Source of the DNA: Rhodococcus oxybenzonivorans
GTDB lineage: Bacteria > Actinomycetota > Actinomycetes > Mycobacteriales > Mycobacteriaceae
DNA: 64,000 nucleotides
Assembly (NCBI RefSeq): GCF_003130705.1
Contig: NZ_CP021354.1
Coordinates: 2,790,001-2,854,000 of the forward strand
Reading direction: 5' to 3'
How positions within the stretch are numbered: the stretch's first letter is position 1; the number at the start of each line of letters is the position of its first letter. The position numbers were made by a program, and so were the translations under genes. The notes under the pieces were generated by a model that made no database searches, was not told the DNA's origin, and saw only the letters and a list, made by a program, of their open reading frames with translations. Positions 35,631-44,984 of the stretch are shown piece after piece.

Positions 35631-36503
35631 TCAGCGTCGGTCACGTCGAGGTAGCACAAGGGGTGTCCCGGTTTCCGGGTGCGCGATGACCTCCACGGGA
35701 TGGCCGTAGACGCGGGTGAGGAGCTCCGGGGCCAGCACTTCCCGGGGTGGGCCGTCGGCGGCGACGCGGCCGTTCTCGAGCACGAAGATCCGGTCTGCAT
35801 AGGCGGCGGCGAGAGCAAGGTCGTGCAGCACCACCACCACAGCTGTGCCGGCGCGGGCACGGTCGCGCGCAAGCCGCATCACTGTCTCCTGGTGACCGAG
35901 GTCGAGCGCTGCGGTCGGTTCGTCGAGCAGAATCGTCTCGGTGCGCTGAGCGAGCACTCGTGCCAGCGCGACGCGAGCACGCTCACCGCCGGAGAGAGCG
36001 GTGAAAGGTCGATCGGCGAAGGGCTCGACATCGCAAATTCTCATCGCCTCGGCGACTGCGGTGACGTCCTCGTCCGACCGGGACGTTCTGGCCCACGGGG
36101 ACCGGCCCATCGTGATGACCTGGCGTGCGGTGAACGAGAAGCCCACCGTGTTCTGCTGGGGGAGTACGGCGCGGCGCTGGGCCATCTCGAGGGGCGTCCA
36201 CGTGTCGACGTCCCGGTCGTCGAGGTGGACGGTGCCCGACTGCACGTTCTGATCGCCCGACAGCGCCGCGAGGAGGGTGGATTTGCCGGCGCCGTTGGGT
36301 CCGACGAGGACGAGAACCTCCCCGACGCGCACGTCCACCGACACCTTGTCCAGCACGGGTCGTCCCCCGCGGTGGACGTCGATGTCGACCGCGCGCAGCG
36401 TTACCGCACCTGGGCGGGGTGCCGGCGGAACCGGATCGGTCCGGCGGAGGAAATTCTGCGCGAGAGCTTCCCGGATTCTCGTCCGCAGACGGCTGGGGCT
36501 CAT
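35631..36503 (-). CDS. hmuV: Hemin ABC transporter ATPase
   Basis: A 290-residue ATP-binding subunit that powers heme import through HmuU. Walker A GPNGAGKST is at residues 68-76, the Q-loop near VLPQQNTVGF, the signature TALSGGERARVALARVLA, and Walker B TILLDEPTAALDLGHQE, followed by HDLALAAAYADRIFVLENGRV. The true start is ATG 36503, which overlaps the hmuU stop (ATGA); an apparent 5' extension to 36656 is a shadow of hmuU. Last gene of the operon. Confidence 0.94.
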   Translation of the reverse strand: MSPSRLRTRIREALAQNFLRRTDPVPPAPRPGAVTLRAVDIDVHRGGRPVLDKVSVDVRVGEVLVLVGPNGAGKSTLLAALSGDQNVQSGTVHLDDRDVDTWTPLEMAQRRAVLPQQNTVGFSFTARQVITMGRSPWARTSRSDEDVTAVAEAMRICDVEPFADRPFTALSGGERARVALARVLAQRTETILLDEPTAALDLGHQETVMRLARDRARAGTAVVVVLHDLALAAAYADRIFVLENGRVAADGPPREVLAPELLTRVYGHPVEVIAHPETGTPLVLPRRDRR

Positions 36504-37570
36504 GCCCAACCGCCCTGGCGGGCTCGGGTACGGCGGAGCAGCCAGAAGAAGAACGGTCCACCGACCAGAGCCGTCAGCATGCCGAGGGGAAGGTCCGCGT
36601 TGGCCACCAGGGACCGGGCGCCCAGGTCGGCGAGGAGGAGCACCAGCGACCCGCACAACGCGCTGGCCGGAATGAGCACTCGGTGCCCCGGTCCGACGGC
36701 GATACGCATGAGGTGGGGTACCACGAGGCCGACGAACAGAATGATCCCGGTGAAGGCCACGCTCGACGACACCAGCAGCGCGACGATGAGGACGGCGATC
36801 AGGCGCAAACGCTCGACGTCGAGTCCCAGATGTCGCGCTGCGCTCTCACCGAGCGAGAGTAGGTCGAGTTTTGCCGCGATCACCATGGTCGCGGCGATAC
36901 CGGCGACGGTCATCGGCGCCACTACCGCGACAGCGCTCCACGTGGCGCCGTTGAGGCTTCCCAGTTGCCAGAACACGATCTGGTCACGGGCGGCCGGCGA
37001 GGCAATGAAGGTGAAGAAGGCGATCAGTCCGCCCGCGAAGGCATTGACCGCGACGCCGGTGAGTACGAGGGTGACCACCTCGGTGCGGCCGTCGTGGCGG
37101 GCGAGGACGTACACGGCGACGGTCGTGATGAGTCCGGCGATGAACGCGGACGCGGCCACGGTCCACCCGGCCGCGAACGCCCCGCCGACGACGATGGCGG
37201 CACTGGCACCGACGGCTGCCCCGGCGGAGACCCCGATGACGCCCGGCTCGGCCAGAGGGTTGGCGAAGACGCCCTGCAAGAGAGCACCGGCGCAGCCGAG
37301 GGCCGCGCCGACGAGGATCGCGAGGACGACCCGGGGGAAGCGGACCTCCCACAGCGTGACCTCACCGCTGGGATGTGCGGGGAGGGGCCCCAGGTCGAGT
37401 CCTACGCGGTGCGCGATGCTGCCGAGCACCTCGCCCGGTCCGGTGGGCACCTGGCCGATGCATGCGGAGAACACTGCGGCGACCGCGAGCGCGATCAGCA
37501 ACCCGGCCAGAACGATGCCGGTGCGTGTTCGAGAAGAAGCCTGAGCTGGTGTGACGGTGCCGAGGCTCAT
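36500..37570 (-). CDS. hmuU: Hemin ABC transporter permease (FecCD family)
   Basis: A 356-residue membrane protein with about ten hydrophobic helices. It contains the FecCD hallmarks RFPRVVLAILVGAALGCAGALLQGVFANPLAEPGVIGVSAGAAVGA and GFTGIILFVGLVVPHLMR. It forms the channel for heme together with HmuV. The ATG overlaps the hmuT stop and the stop overlaps hmuV, each by 4 bp, so subunits are translationally coupled. Confidence 0.94.
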   Translation of the reverse strand: MSLGTVTPAQASSRTRTGIVLAGLLIALAVAAVFSACIGQVPTGPGEVLGSIAHRVGLDLGPLPAHPSGEVTLWEVRFPRVVLAILVGAALGCAGALLQGVFANPLAEPGVIGVSAGAAVGASAAIVVGGAFAAGWTVAASAFIAGLITTVAVYVLARHDGRTEVVTLVLTGVAVNAFAGGLIAFFTFIASPAARDQIVFWQLGSLNGATWSAVAVVAPMTVAGIAATMVIAAKLDLLSLGESAARHLGLDVERLRLIAVLIVALLVSSSVAFTGIILFVGLVVPHLMRIAVGPGHRVLIPASALCGSLVLLLADLGARSLVANADLPLGMLTALVGGPFFFWLLRRTRARQGGWA

Positions 37571-38607
37571 CGATCGGCCGGCTGATAGACGGCGTCTGCC
37601 AAGGCGTCCAGCACACGACCGGTGTTGGGTCCGAAGCTGAGAAGCACCCCGTCCTGCATGTCGACGACACGCTGGTTCTTTCCTGCCGGGGTCTGCGCGA
37701 CACCGGGAATCTTCGCGAGTCCGCCGATCCCCCCGATCGATTCGAGGCCACCCGTCATCATCAGGATCACATCGGGGGCTGCGGCGATGAGGGCCTCGCT
37801 GGTGATGGGCGCGAACTGCTGGGTGATTCCGGAGGCGGTGCCTGCGTCGACGGCTCCGAGGGCCTCGATCAACGAGTCGGCCCCGGATCCCCGCCCGCCG
37901 ATCATGGTGATCGCGGTGCCGCGCAGATAGAGGAAGGCGATCTTCAAGGGATTCTCACCGTCGGGCGCCCGGCTGCGGGCCGCTGCGATCTCGTCGTCGG
38001 TGCGGGCAGCGAGTTCGGCTCCGCGCTCGGGCACACCGAGCGCGTTCGCCACCGCGATGATCTGCGGGGACACGCCGGCGAGGGTGCGCGTCGGGTCGAA
38101 GTAGACCACCGGAACGCCCGCCGCGCGCAATTGATCCTGAACGCCTTTCGGTCCGATGCTGGTGTCGGTGAGAATGACCGTCGGTGCAAGGTCGAGTATT
38201 GCCTCGGCGCTGAGTGACTGGCCGCCCGGCGTCACCACCGGCACATCGGCGGCGGCGGGGAACTCGGCTGCGATGTCGCGGCCGACCACGTTGTCGCCGA
38301 GCCCGAGAGCGAAGACCGTCTCCGTCAGAGTGCCGTAGCGGTCGGCGGTCACGATGCGGCTCACGTCGTCGATCGTGACGTCCACGCCGTCGAAGCTGCG
38401 GACCGTGGTGGGCAGCACCGGTGCGGCCGTCGACGCGACAGGTTGCGGATCGAGATCGTCCAGCACCGCGGTGTGCGCGCCGTGCGGGCCCGTCCCACCG
38501 TCACCGTTTGCGGATGTGCACGCGGAAGCGCCGACGGCGGCGACGAGTACCACTGCCAGTACTGCGAGAACTGATCGGGGAGTGCACGTGCGGACCACGG
38601 GCCTCAC
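37567..38607 (-). CDS. hmuT: Hemin-binding lipoprotein
   Basis: A 346-residue periplasmic-type binding protein tethered by a lipid. The signal (SVLAVLAVVLVAAVGASAC) ends in a lipobox Cys. The remaining sequence is the helical-backbone class used for heme and siderophores: VDVTIDDVSRIVTADRYGTLTETVFALGLGDNVVGRD, then VPVVTPGGQSLSAEAILDLAPTVILTD. A Tyr or His axial ligand for heme is likely in these segments but not assignable here. Start GTG 38607 overlaps the hmuO stop. Confidence 0.9.
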   Translation of the reverse strand: MRPVVRTCTPRSVLAVLAVVLVAAVGASACTSANGDGGTGPHGAHTAVLDDLDPQPVASTAAPVLPTTVRSFDGVDVTIDDVSRIVTADRYGTLTETVFALGLGDNVVGRDIAAEFPAAADVPVVTPGGQSLSAEAILDLAPTVILTDTSIGPKGVQDQLRAAGVPVVYFDPTRTLAGVSPQIIAVANALGVPERGAELAARTDDEIAAARSRAPDGENPLKIAFLYLRGTAITMIGGRGSGADSLIEALGAVDAGTASGITQQFAPITSEALIAAAPDVILMMTGGLESIGGIGGLAKIPGVAQTPAGKNQRVVDMQDGVLLSFGPNTGRVLDALADAVYQPADR

Positions 38608-39290
38608 CGCGCGAGGTAGCTGTCGATGTCGGCTTCGAGATCGGCGAACAGGTCACCGTTGAGTCGATACGCGAGGTTCACCTCGTCGATCACCCGTTGC
38701 TGATCGGCCGCGGACAACGGGGCGGCGTCGAGTTTCGCGCGATACGCATCCTTGAACAGTTTCGGTTTCGGGATCTCCTCGAAGATGTAGAACCGCAGGC
38801 CGTTCTCGGTGTATCCATAAGCTCGTTCGAGCATCCGGCGAATGATCTGACCACCGGACAGATCGCCCATGTACCGAATGTAGTGGTGCGCAACGAAACC
38901 GGCGGGCCAGTCGTACGTCACCTCACGCAGCCGCTCGAGGTACCGGGTGGTGGCGGCGAGCGGGGATACGGTGTCGCGCCAGGACGAACCGCGCAGGTAC
39001 GCCAAATCCGCTTCCAGGGCCGGCACGCGTATCAGCTTCTCGGACAGAAACGGTGAGGCCACCGGATCATCCGTGTGGGTGCGTCCGGCCTCTTCCAATT
39101 CGCGGTAGACGAGATAGGTCTGGGCAAGCAGTTCGGCGTAGCCGTCGGAAGTCAACTCTCCGGCGAGTAACGCTGCGACGAACCGGGACTGTTCGGTCTC
39201 GCGGTGAGCGGCGTCCGTGCCGTCCTTGATGCGCTCGGCGAAACCGACCGCTCGGCGATCGGCCGCGTCGGCCTCGTTCAGCGTGGTCAT
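38604..39290 (-). CDS. hmuO: Heme oxygenase
   Basis: Cleaves heme to biliverdin, CO and iron. The 228-residue protein shows GFAERIKDGTDAAHRETEQSRFV, whose His is the proximal heme ligand, and HHYIRYMGDLSGGQIIRRML, the distal helix with the Gly-rich hinge and catalytic Asp. YIFEEIPKPKLFKDAYRAKLD follows. ATG 39290 matches the family N-terminus. It is the first gene of the hmuOTUV operon, so degradation and import share one transcript, under an iron-box-like site 39 bp upstream. Confidence 0.95.
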   Translation of the reverse strand: MTTLNEADAADRRAVGFAERIKDGTDAAHRETEQSRFVAALLAGELTSDGYAELLAQTYLVYRELEEAGRTHTDDPVASPFLSEKLIRVPALEADLAYLRGSSWRDTVSPLAATTRYLERLREVTYDWPAGFVAHHYIRYMGDLSGGQIIRRMLERAYGYTENGLRFYIFEEIPKPKLFKDAYRAKLDAAPLSAADQQRVIDEVNLAYRLNGDLFADLEADIDSYLAR

Positions 39291-39328
39291 GAGCTCTCCT
39301 GCAGATCTACGACGTCGACCGTTGAGCA

Positions 39329-39347
39329 CCAGGTTAGCCTGCCCTCC
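39329..39347 (-). promoter_or_regulatory. IdeR/DtxR-like iron box upstream of hmuO
   Basis: The 19-mer CCAGGTTAGCCTGCCCTCC matches the DtxR/IdeR consensus TTAGGTTAGCCTAACCTAA at 13 positions, including the full left half-site AGGTTAGCCT. It lies 39 bp upstream of hmuO, suitable for iron-dependent repression of the operon. Confidence 0.65.
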
Positions 39348-39386
39348 TTTTCCGCGGCATTCGCACGGAGGGCGCCCCGCGGGCCC

Positions 39387-40316
39387 TCAGGCGCTGACGT
39401 CGTCGAGGGCCGCGGAGATGGCGGGCGGCAATTCGAGTTCCTCGGCGACGAGGACACCGGTCAGCTGGGCGATGTCCCGGGCGCCAACCACCGCGCTCGC
39501 GACACCGGGACGGTCCCGTGCCCACGCGAGCGCGACCGCCAGCGGTGAGGTCCCGAGCCCGTCCGCGGCGGTGACAACGGCATCGACGACACCGACCGAG
39601 GAGTCGGTGAGGTAGTTCTGCACGTCCTGGGAGTGCGCGTCGTCGGCCCCGCGCGAGTCGACGGGAATCCCGTTCCGGTATTTACCGGTCAGGACGCCGC
39701 CCGCAAGGGGCACCGCCGCGAACACCCCGATCCCGTGATGTGCGGCGGCGGGGAGGAGTTCCTCTTCGACCCCGCGCGCGAGCAGGGAGTACTCCACCTG
39801 CGTGGCGACGAGGGTGGTACCGCGAGAGGCTCCCGCAGCGGTAGCCAGCTGCCACCCGAGGTAGCCGCGGGCGCCGACATACCGGACGCGGCCACTCGAG
39901 ACCGCGAAATCCAGTGTCGCGGCCACCTCGTCGACCGGGGTGAACGGATCCCAGGTGGCGACCTGCCACATGTCGAGGTAGTCGGTTCCGAGTTCGCGGA
40001 GGGTGGCATCGAGTTGAGCGAGCAGGCCTCGGCGCGAGCAGTCGACCCGCAAGGGGCCGTGCGGGTTGATGCCGGCACTCGAACTCAGGACGAGTTCGGT
40101 TCGGGGCACCACGTCGTCGAGCAGTTCCGCCAGAATGCGCTGCGCTGCACCGTCACCGTAGGCGGGCGAGGTGTCGACGAGCGTGCCGCCGGCATCGACG
40201 AAGGCCGCGATCTGCGCGGCGGCTTCGTCGCCGTCGGTGTCGCGTCCCCAGGTGAGTGTGCCCAGGCCGAGGCGTGACACCCGCAGACCACTTGCTCCGA
40301 CCGATCTCTGTTCCAT
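39387..40316 (-). CDS. Aldo-keto reductase-like protein with an incomplete catalytic tetrad
   Basis: A 309-residue TIM-barrel protein of the aldo-keto reductase superfamily: LGLGTLTWGRDTD, GGTLVDTSPAYGDG, LRELGTDYLDMWQV, VRYVGARGYLGWQLA, VQVEYSLLARG-like and PGVASAVVGARD. The catalytic Asp (D48) and Tyr (Y53) are kept. The Lys expected after LVLSS is Ser (S80), and the His expected in QVHxWDP is Ala (A120). NADPH-binding SAVVGAR is present. It may therefore be a weak or non-catalytic member. ATG 40316 starts the family; upstream frame is non-coding. Confidence 0.85.
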   Translation of the reverse strand: MEQRSVGASGLRVSRLGLGTLTWGRDTDGDEAAAQIAAFVDAGGTLVDTSPAYGDGAAQRILAELLDDVVPRTELVLSSSAGINPHGPLRVDCSRRGLLAQLDATLRELGTDYLDMWQVATWDPFTPVDEVAATLDFAVSSGRVRYVGARGYLGWQLATAAGASRGTTLVATQVEYSLLARGVEEELLPAAAHHGIGVFAAVPLAGGVLTGKYRNGIPVDSRGADDAHSQDVQNYLTDSSVGVVDAVVTAADGLGTSPLAVALAWARDRPGVASAVVGARDIAQLTGVLVAEELELPPAISAALDDVSA

Positions 40317-40557
40317 AACCGCCTGCGTCTCGTGCTGTTTCCCCGGACGGCGACTGCCACCCGGGACGGGCCACCACAGGAGCAGAGTAGTGGTGTCGCG
40401 CGGAACTAGCCGTCCTGCCACGCCGGATTCTGCTGCGACCGGGGCCTCCCGGTACCGTGGCGCCGGTGAATGACGAACGCGACATGGGAAATTGGCGTCC
40501 TGACAGCAGATTCGAGGCCTCGCGGGCCGGTGTGCTCCACCTCGGGACGGGTGAGTG

Positions 40558-41403
40558 ATGGGGGAGGCGATGTCGTGGCTCCAGGCGATCGTCCTCGGAG
40601 TCGTCCAGGGGTTGACGGAGTTTCTGCCCATCTCCTCGTCCGGCCATCTGCGGATCGTGTCCGAGGTCTTCTTCGGTGACGACGCAGGCGCCTCCTTCAC
40701 CGCCGTCACCCAGCTCGGCACCGAGGCGGCCGTTCTCATCTACTTCGCCCGAGACATCGGCCGGATCGTCGTCGCGTGGTTTCGCGGATTGCTGCATCCC
40801 GAGCATCGAGGTGACCTCGATTACCGGATGGGCTGGTACGTGATCATCGGCACCCTTCCGGTCGGAATTCTCGGCTTCCTCTTCAAGGATCAGATCCGCA
40901 CCGGCGCACGTAATCTCTGGCTGATCGCCACCATGTTGATCGTCTTCGCGCTCGTCATCGCAGCGGCGGAGTACTACGGACGCAAGGTCCGTCCGGTCGA
41001 GGACCTTCGCGCCAAGGACGGCATCATCATGGGTTCGGCCCAGGCACTCGCGTTGATCCCCGGCGTCTCGCGGTCCGGCGGCACGATCAGCGCGGGCCTG
41101 TTCCTCGGACTGACCCGAGAAGCCGCGGCGCGCTATTCGTTCCTGCTCGCCATTCCGGCCGTGGTCGCGTCGGGTCTGTTCAGCCTCCCCGACGCCTTCG
41201 AGCCCGCAGGGGAGGGCCTCAACGCGAGCGGCGCCCAGTTGCTCGTCGCGACGCTGATCGCCTTCGCCATCGGGTACGCCTCAATCGCATGGCTGCTCCG
41301 CTTCGTCGTCGACCACTCGATGTACTGGTTCGTCGGCTACCGGATCATCCTCGGCGTCGTGGTGCTGTCACTCCTGGCAACCGGTGTCGTGTCGGCAACC
41401 TGA
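40558..41403 (+). CDS. uppP: Undecaprenyl-diphosphatase
   Basis: Membrane enzyme that dephosphorylates undecaprenyl diphosphate to recycle the peptidoglycan lipid carrier; its activity confers bacitracin resistance. It has 281 residues. Motif 1 is [18 protein letters not shown], and motif 2 is [35 protein letters not shown], together giving the catalytic Glu, His and Arg. Eight hydrophobic helices are visible. ATG 40558 or ATG 40570 are both possible; GGGGGAGG before 40570 is rather close. First of a five-gene run to mshC. Confidence 0.95.
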   Translation: MGEAMSWLQAIVLGVVQGLTEFLPISSSGHLRIVSEVFFGDDAGASFTAVTQLGTEAAVLIYFARDIGRIVVAWFRGLLHPEHRGDLDYRMGWYVIIGTLPVGILGFLFKDQIRTGARNLWLIATMLIVFALVIAAAEYYGRKVRPVEDLRAKDGIIMGSAQALALIPGVSRSGGTISAGLFLGLTREAAARYSFLLAIPAVVASGLFSLPDAFEPAGEGLNASGAQLLVATLIAFAIGYASIAWLLRFVVDHSMYWFVGYRIILGVVVLSLLATGVVSAT

Positions 41404-41443
41404 GATCGGGCGGCCGGCGGGTGCGCGACACTAGGCTGGGCCA

Positions 41444-42142
41444 ATGACTGTTGTCCTGCTGCGCCATGGGCGGTCGACCTCCAACACTGCACGCACGCTC
41501 GCCGGCCGGTCGCCGGGAGTCGAACTCGACGATCAGGGCCGGGAACAGGCAGAGGCGGTTGTCGCCCGGCTCGCGGACGTCGTGATCGAGGAAATCGTGC
41601 ACTCACCGTTGTTGCGGTGTGAGCAGACGGTGCAGCCACTCGCGCGGGCGCGGGGGCTCACCCCGGTGGTCGAACACCGGCTCGTCGAGGTCGACTACGG
41701 CGACTGGACCGGCCGTGAACTGAAGGCCCTACTCGAGGAGCCGCTGTGGAAGGTCGTCCAGCAACATGCGTCCGCCGCGGTGTTTCCGGGCGGCGAGGGC
41801 CTCGCCCAGGTGCAGGCCCGGGCGGTCGCAGCCCTTCGTGAGCACGATGCCCGGCTCGCGGAACGGCACGGCCGGGACGTGGTGTGGGTGGCATGCTCGC
41901 ACGGTGACGTGATCAAGGCGGTGCTCGCGGATGCGCTTGGCTCCCATCTCGACGGCTTCCAGCGGATCGTCGCCGAACCCGCGTCGATCAGCGTCGTCCG
42001 CTACACCTCCACCCGGCCGTACGTGCTCAAGATGAACGACACCGGCCACGACCTGTCGGCGGTCAACACTCCACCGGCGTCGGGGGACGGTGCCGCCGCC
42101 GAAGTTTCGGGGTCGGTCCCCGGCGGGGAGGTTCGCCTGTAA
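41444..42142 (+). CDS. Histidine phosphatase (phosphoglycerate mutase-like)
   Basis: A 232-residue histidine phosphatase superfamily protein. The catalytic LLRHGRST is at the N-terminus with H8, the second His in VACSHGDVIKAVL, plus LVEVDYGDWTGREL. The size and pattern match MSMEG_4193/Rv2135c-type proteins rather than a glycolytic mutase. The C-terminal 40 residues are low-complexity. The substrate is unknown. It lies between uppP and DUF3090, 40 and 104 bp away. Confidence 0.85.
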   Translation: MTVVLLRHGRSTSNTARTLAGRSPGVELDDQGREQAEAVVARLADVVIEEIVHSPLLRCEQTVQPLARARGLTPVVEHRLVEVDYGDWTGRELKALLEEPLWKVVQQHASAAVFPGGEGLAQVQARAVAALREHDARLAERHGRDVVWVACSHGDVIKAVLADALGSHLDGFQRIVAEPASISVVRYTSTRPYVLKMNDTGHDLSAVNTPPASGDGAAAEVSGSVPGGEVRL

Positions 42143-42246
42143 CGATTGACGGATAATGAACGGGGCACGCTGCTAGGAAGAGTCTCAGACGGATCAACGA
42201 GTGGGCAGCGCCGCAGAAGGGCCCGGCTCCAGCTGAAGGAGGTGCA

Positions 42247-42840
42247 ATGTCACGCGCAATTCACGTATTCCGCACTCCTGACCGGTTCATTGCGGGAACG
42301 GTGGGTGAGCCCGGCGACAGGACGTTCTATCTCCAGGCGGTTCACGAGACACGTGTCGTCAGCGTGTTGTTGGAGAAGCAGCAGGTTCAGGTACTCGCGG
42401 ATCGGATGGGACTCCTGCTCGAGGAAGTACACCGCCGGTTCGGTACGGAAGTACCGCCGCAGGGCGCCGAACTCGATGACGCGAGCCCGCTCGTCACGCC
42501 CATCGACGCCGAATTCCGGGTCGGGACCATGGGCCTGGGCTGGGACGCGGACGCCGGAGCCGTCGTCGTGGAGCTGCTGGCCGCCACCGAGACCGAGTTC
42601 GACGAGTCGGTCGTTCTCGACGACTCCGAGGACGGCCCCGATGCCGTACGGGTCTTCCTCACCCCGTTGCAGGCCAGGGACTTCTCGCTGCGTTCCGAAC
42701 GGGTCATCGCCGCCGGCCGGGCGCCGTGCCCGCTGTGCGGGGAGCCGCTCGCGCCGGAGGGGCACATCTGTATCCGCACCAACGGATACCGCCGCGGCCA
42801 CAGCTTCGGTCTCACCCCGGAAACGGACGAGGAGGACTGA
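42247..42840 (+). CDS. DUF3090 family protein (Rv2134c-like)
   Basis: A 197-residue protein of unknown function. The family start SRAIHVFRTPDRFIAGTVGEPGDRTFYLQAV is clear. The C-terminal part has CPLCGEPLAPEGHICIR, a CxxC plus His/Cys cluster that could bind zinc, and ends acidic. AAGGAGG precedes ATG 42247 by 6 bp. It is followed after 3 bp by a SCO1664-type kinase-like gene, an actinobacterial pairing that suggests a joint, still undefined, process. Confidence 0.85.
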   Translation: MSRAIHVFRTPDRFIAGTVGEPGDRTFYLQAVHETRVVSVLLEKQQVQVLADRMGLLLEEVHRRFGTEVPPQGAELDDASPLVTPIDAEFRVGTMGLGWDADAGAVVVELLAATETEFDESVVLDDSEDGPDAVRVFLTPLQARDFSLRSERVIAAGRAPCPLCGEPLAPEGHICIRTNGYRRGHSFGLTPETDEED

Positions 42841-42843
42841 CAG

Positions 42844-43647
42844 TTGCCCGCCGAGGAGTCGGACCCTCTGGAGTTCGGCGAACTGACCCTCATCGGCCAG
42901 ATCACCCACGCCAGTAACGCGACCTTGGTCTGTGATGCGGTGATCGGTGAGACTGCGGTCCGGTGCGTGTACAAACCGATTCGCGGGGAGCGTCCGCTGT
43001 GGGACTTCCCCGACGGAACCCTCGCCGGCAGGGAGTACGCGTCATATCTGGTATCCGAACAGCTCGGATGGGGTGTGATTCCGCGCACTCTCCTTCGCGA
43101 CGGTCCATTCGGGCGAGGAATGGTTCAGCAATGGGTGGACACGGCCGACCGCCACGGAGACGATCGGCCCGGACTCGATCTGGTCGACATCTGCGCGCCC
43201 GGCGCAGTGCCGGACGGGTGGTTCGAGATTCTTCGCGCCAGCGACATGGATGGCGAGCCGGTGGCCCTTATCCACGCCGACGACCCCCGGCTGCAGCGCA
43301 TGGCTGTCCTCGACGTACTCATCAACAACGCTGACCGCAAGGGTGGGCATGCGCTCGAAGGACTCGACGGTTCCGTGTACGGAGTCGACCACGGCATCTG
43401 CCTGCACAGGGAGAACAAATTACGGACCGTGCTGTGGGGGTGGGCGGGGACGCAGGTGCCGGGTGCCCTGGTGGTCGACATCGCCGAGTTGATCCCCGCG
43501 CTCGAGGGCGACTTCGGTGCGCGGCTCGCGGAGCACATCACCTCCGCCGAGGTCGCGGCCCTGTACGAGAGGGCGGTCGACCTGCTCGACGCCCCCGTGA
43601 TGCCCCGTCCCAACGGGCACCGGCCGATCCCGTGGCCCGCATTCTGA
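42844..43647 (+). CDS. SCO1664-family PI3K-like kinase-fold protein (Rv2133c-like)
   Basis: A 267-residue protein with remote similarity to phosphatidylinositol 3/4-kinase catalytic cores. RCVYKPIRGERPLWDFPDGTLAGREYASYLVS would carry the ATP Lys. MAVLDVLINNADRKGGHAL is the catalytic loop with Asn and Asp, and VYGVDHGICLH is the DFG-like metal motif. Bacterial members might phosphorylate a small molecule or protein; unknown. The start is TTG 42844, 3 bp after DUF3090; no better start is near. Confidence 0.78.
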   Translation: MPAEESDPLEFGELTLIGQITHASNATLVCDAVIGETAVRCVYKPIRGERPLWDFPDGTLAGREYASYLVSEQLGWGVIPRTLLRDGPFGRGMVQQWVDTADRHGDDRPGLDLVDICAPGAVPDGWFEILRASDMDGEPVALIHADDPRLQRMAVLDVLINNADRKGGHALEGLDGSVYGVDHGICLHRENKLRTVLWGWAGTQVPGALVVDIAELIPALEGDFGARLAEHITSAEVAALYERAVDLLDAPVMPRPNGHRPIPWPAF

Positions 43648-43739
43648 GACGTGCGTGCACGACCCAGGAATCCGTGTTGCCCGGCGACGGGCGGCGGCTC
43701 CCTCGAGGGCGGTGACGCCGGTCCACTAGGCTCGCAAAC

Positions 43740-44984
43740 ATGCAGTCTTGGTCCGATACCGCTGTCCCGTCCGTCCCTGGCCAGGGTTCCCCTCTGCGGT
43801 TGTTCGATACCGCTGACCGGCAGGTTCGACCGGTCACCCCGGGGCGCACGGCGACCATGTACGTGTGCGGTATCACTCCCTACGACGCCACCCACCTCGG
43901 CCACGCCGCCACCTACCTGACATTCGATCTGGTCAACCGACTGTGGCGTGACGCCGGCCACGAGGTGCATTACGTCCAGAACGTCACCGATGTCGACGAC
44001 CCGCTGTTCGAGCGCGCCGCCCGTGACGGCGAAGACTGGGTCGTCCTCGGCATGCGGGAGACGGCGCTCTTCCGCGAGGACATGGAGGCCCTACGGGTCA
44101 TCCCGCCCCGCGACTACATCGGCGCGGTCGAATCCGTCAACGAAGTGGTAGAACTCGTCGAGAAATTCCTCGCCTCCGGTGCCGCGTACATCGTCGACGA
44201 CGCCGAGTTCCCCGATGTGTACTTCCGCACCGGTGCCACCGAGCAGTTCGGGTACGAGTCCGGATACGACCGCGAGACAATGGAGAAATTCTTCGCCGAG
44301 CGCGGGGGAGACCCCGACCGCCCTGGCAAGGAAGACCCCCTCGACGCCCTGGTGTGGCGTGCCGCCCGCCCCGGCGAACCGTCGTGGCCGGCACCGTTCG
44401 GGCAGGGTCGTCCCGGCTGGCACATCGAGTGTTCGGCTATCGCCCTCAATCGCATCGGCTCGGGCTTCGACGTGCAGGGCGGAGGCAGTGACCTGATCTT
44501 CCCGCACCACGAGTACTCGGCTGCACATGCCGAATCCGTGACCGGCGACCGTCGCTTCGCACGCCACTACGTGCACACCGGGATGATCGGTCTCGACGGC
44601 GAGAAGATGTCGAAGAGCCGTGGCAACCTCGTGTTCGTGTCGAAGCTGCGGGGCGAAGGCGTCGACCCCGCGGCCATCCGGCTCGGACTGCTGTCGGGGC
44701 ACTACCGGCAGGACCGTCCGTGGACCGAGCAGGTGCTCGCCGACGCGCACACCCGGCTGAAGTTGTGGAAGGATGCCGCCGACCTCAAGTCGGCGCAGTC
44801 GGCCACGGACACGATCGTGCGGCTGCGTCAGCATCTCGCCGATGACCTCGACACACCCAAGGCGCTCGACGCACTCGACGGCTGGGCCCGCCGCGCGCTC
44901 GATCACGGCGGTTCCGACACCGATGCCCCGCGCCAGTTCGCTGCAGCGGTCGACGCACTGCTCGGCGTCCGACTCCACCCGTGA
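43740..44984 (+). CDS. mshC: Mycothiol ligase (Cys:GlcN-Ins ligase)
   Basis: ATP-dependent ligase joining Cys to 1-D-myo-inosityl 2-amino-2-deoxy-glucopyranoside, a step in making mycothiol, the actinobacterial thiol. It is a 414-residue cysteinyl-tRNA-synthetase-like enzyme. HIGH-like motif region [21 protein letters not shown], zinc-site [35 protein letters not shown], and KMSKSRGNL are all visible. The length is below a true CysRS (about 460), as expected for MshC. It is the last gene of the uppP run. The stop lies inside the inverted repeat at 44981-45020. Confidence 0.96.
   Translation: MQSWSDTAVPSVPGQGSPLRLFDTADRQVRPVTPGRTATMYVCGITPYDATHLGHAATYLTFDLVNRLWRDAGHEVHYVQNVTDVDDPLFERAARDGEDWVVLGMRETALFREDMEALRVIPPRDYIGAVESVNEVVELVEKFLASGAAYIVDDAEFPDVYFRTGATEQFGYESGYDRETMEKFFAERGGDPDRPGKEDPLDALVWRAARPGEPSWPAPFGQGRPGWHIECSAIALNRIGSGFDVQGGGSDLIFPHHEYSAAHAESVTGDRRFARHYVHTGMIGLDGEKMSKSRGNLVFVSKLRGEGVDPAAIRLGLLSGHYRQDRPWTEQVLADAHTRLKLWKDAADLKSAQSATDTIVRLRQHLADDLDTPKALDALDGWARRALDHGGSDTDAPRQFAAAVDALLGVRLHP

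Noticed and set aside
35679..37544. 621-codon open frame on the plus strand
   Set aside because: Antisense to hmuV and hmuU, both of which carry complete family motifs.
40470..40679. Extra 69-codon gene overlapping uppP
   Set aside because: Its end is inside the uppP coding region in another frame and nothing supports it.
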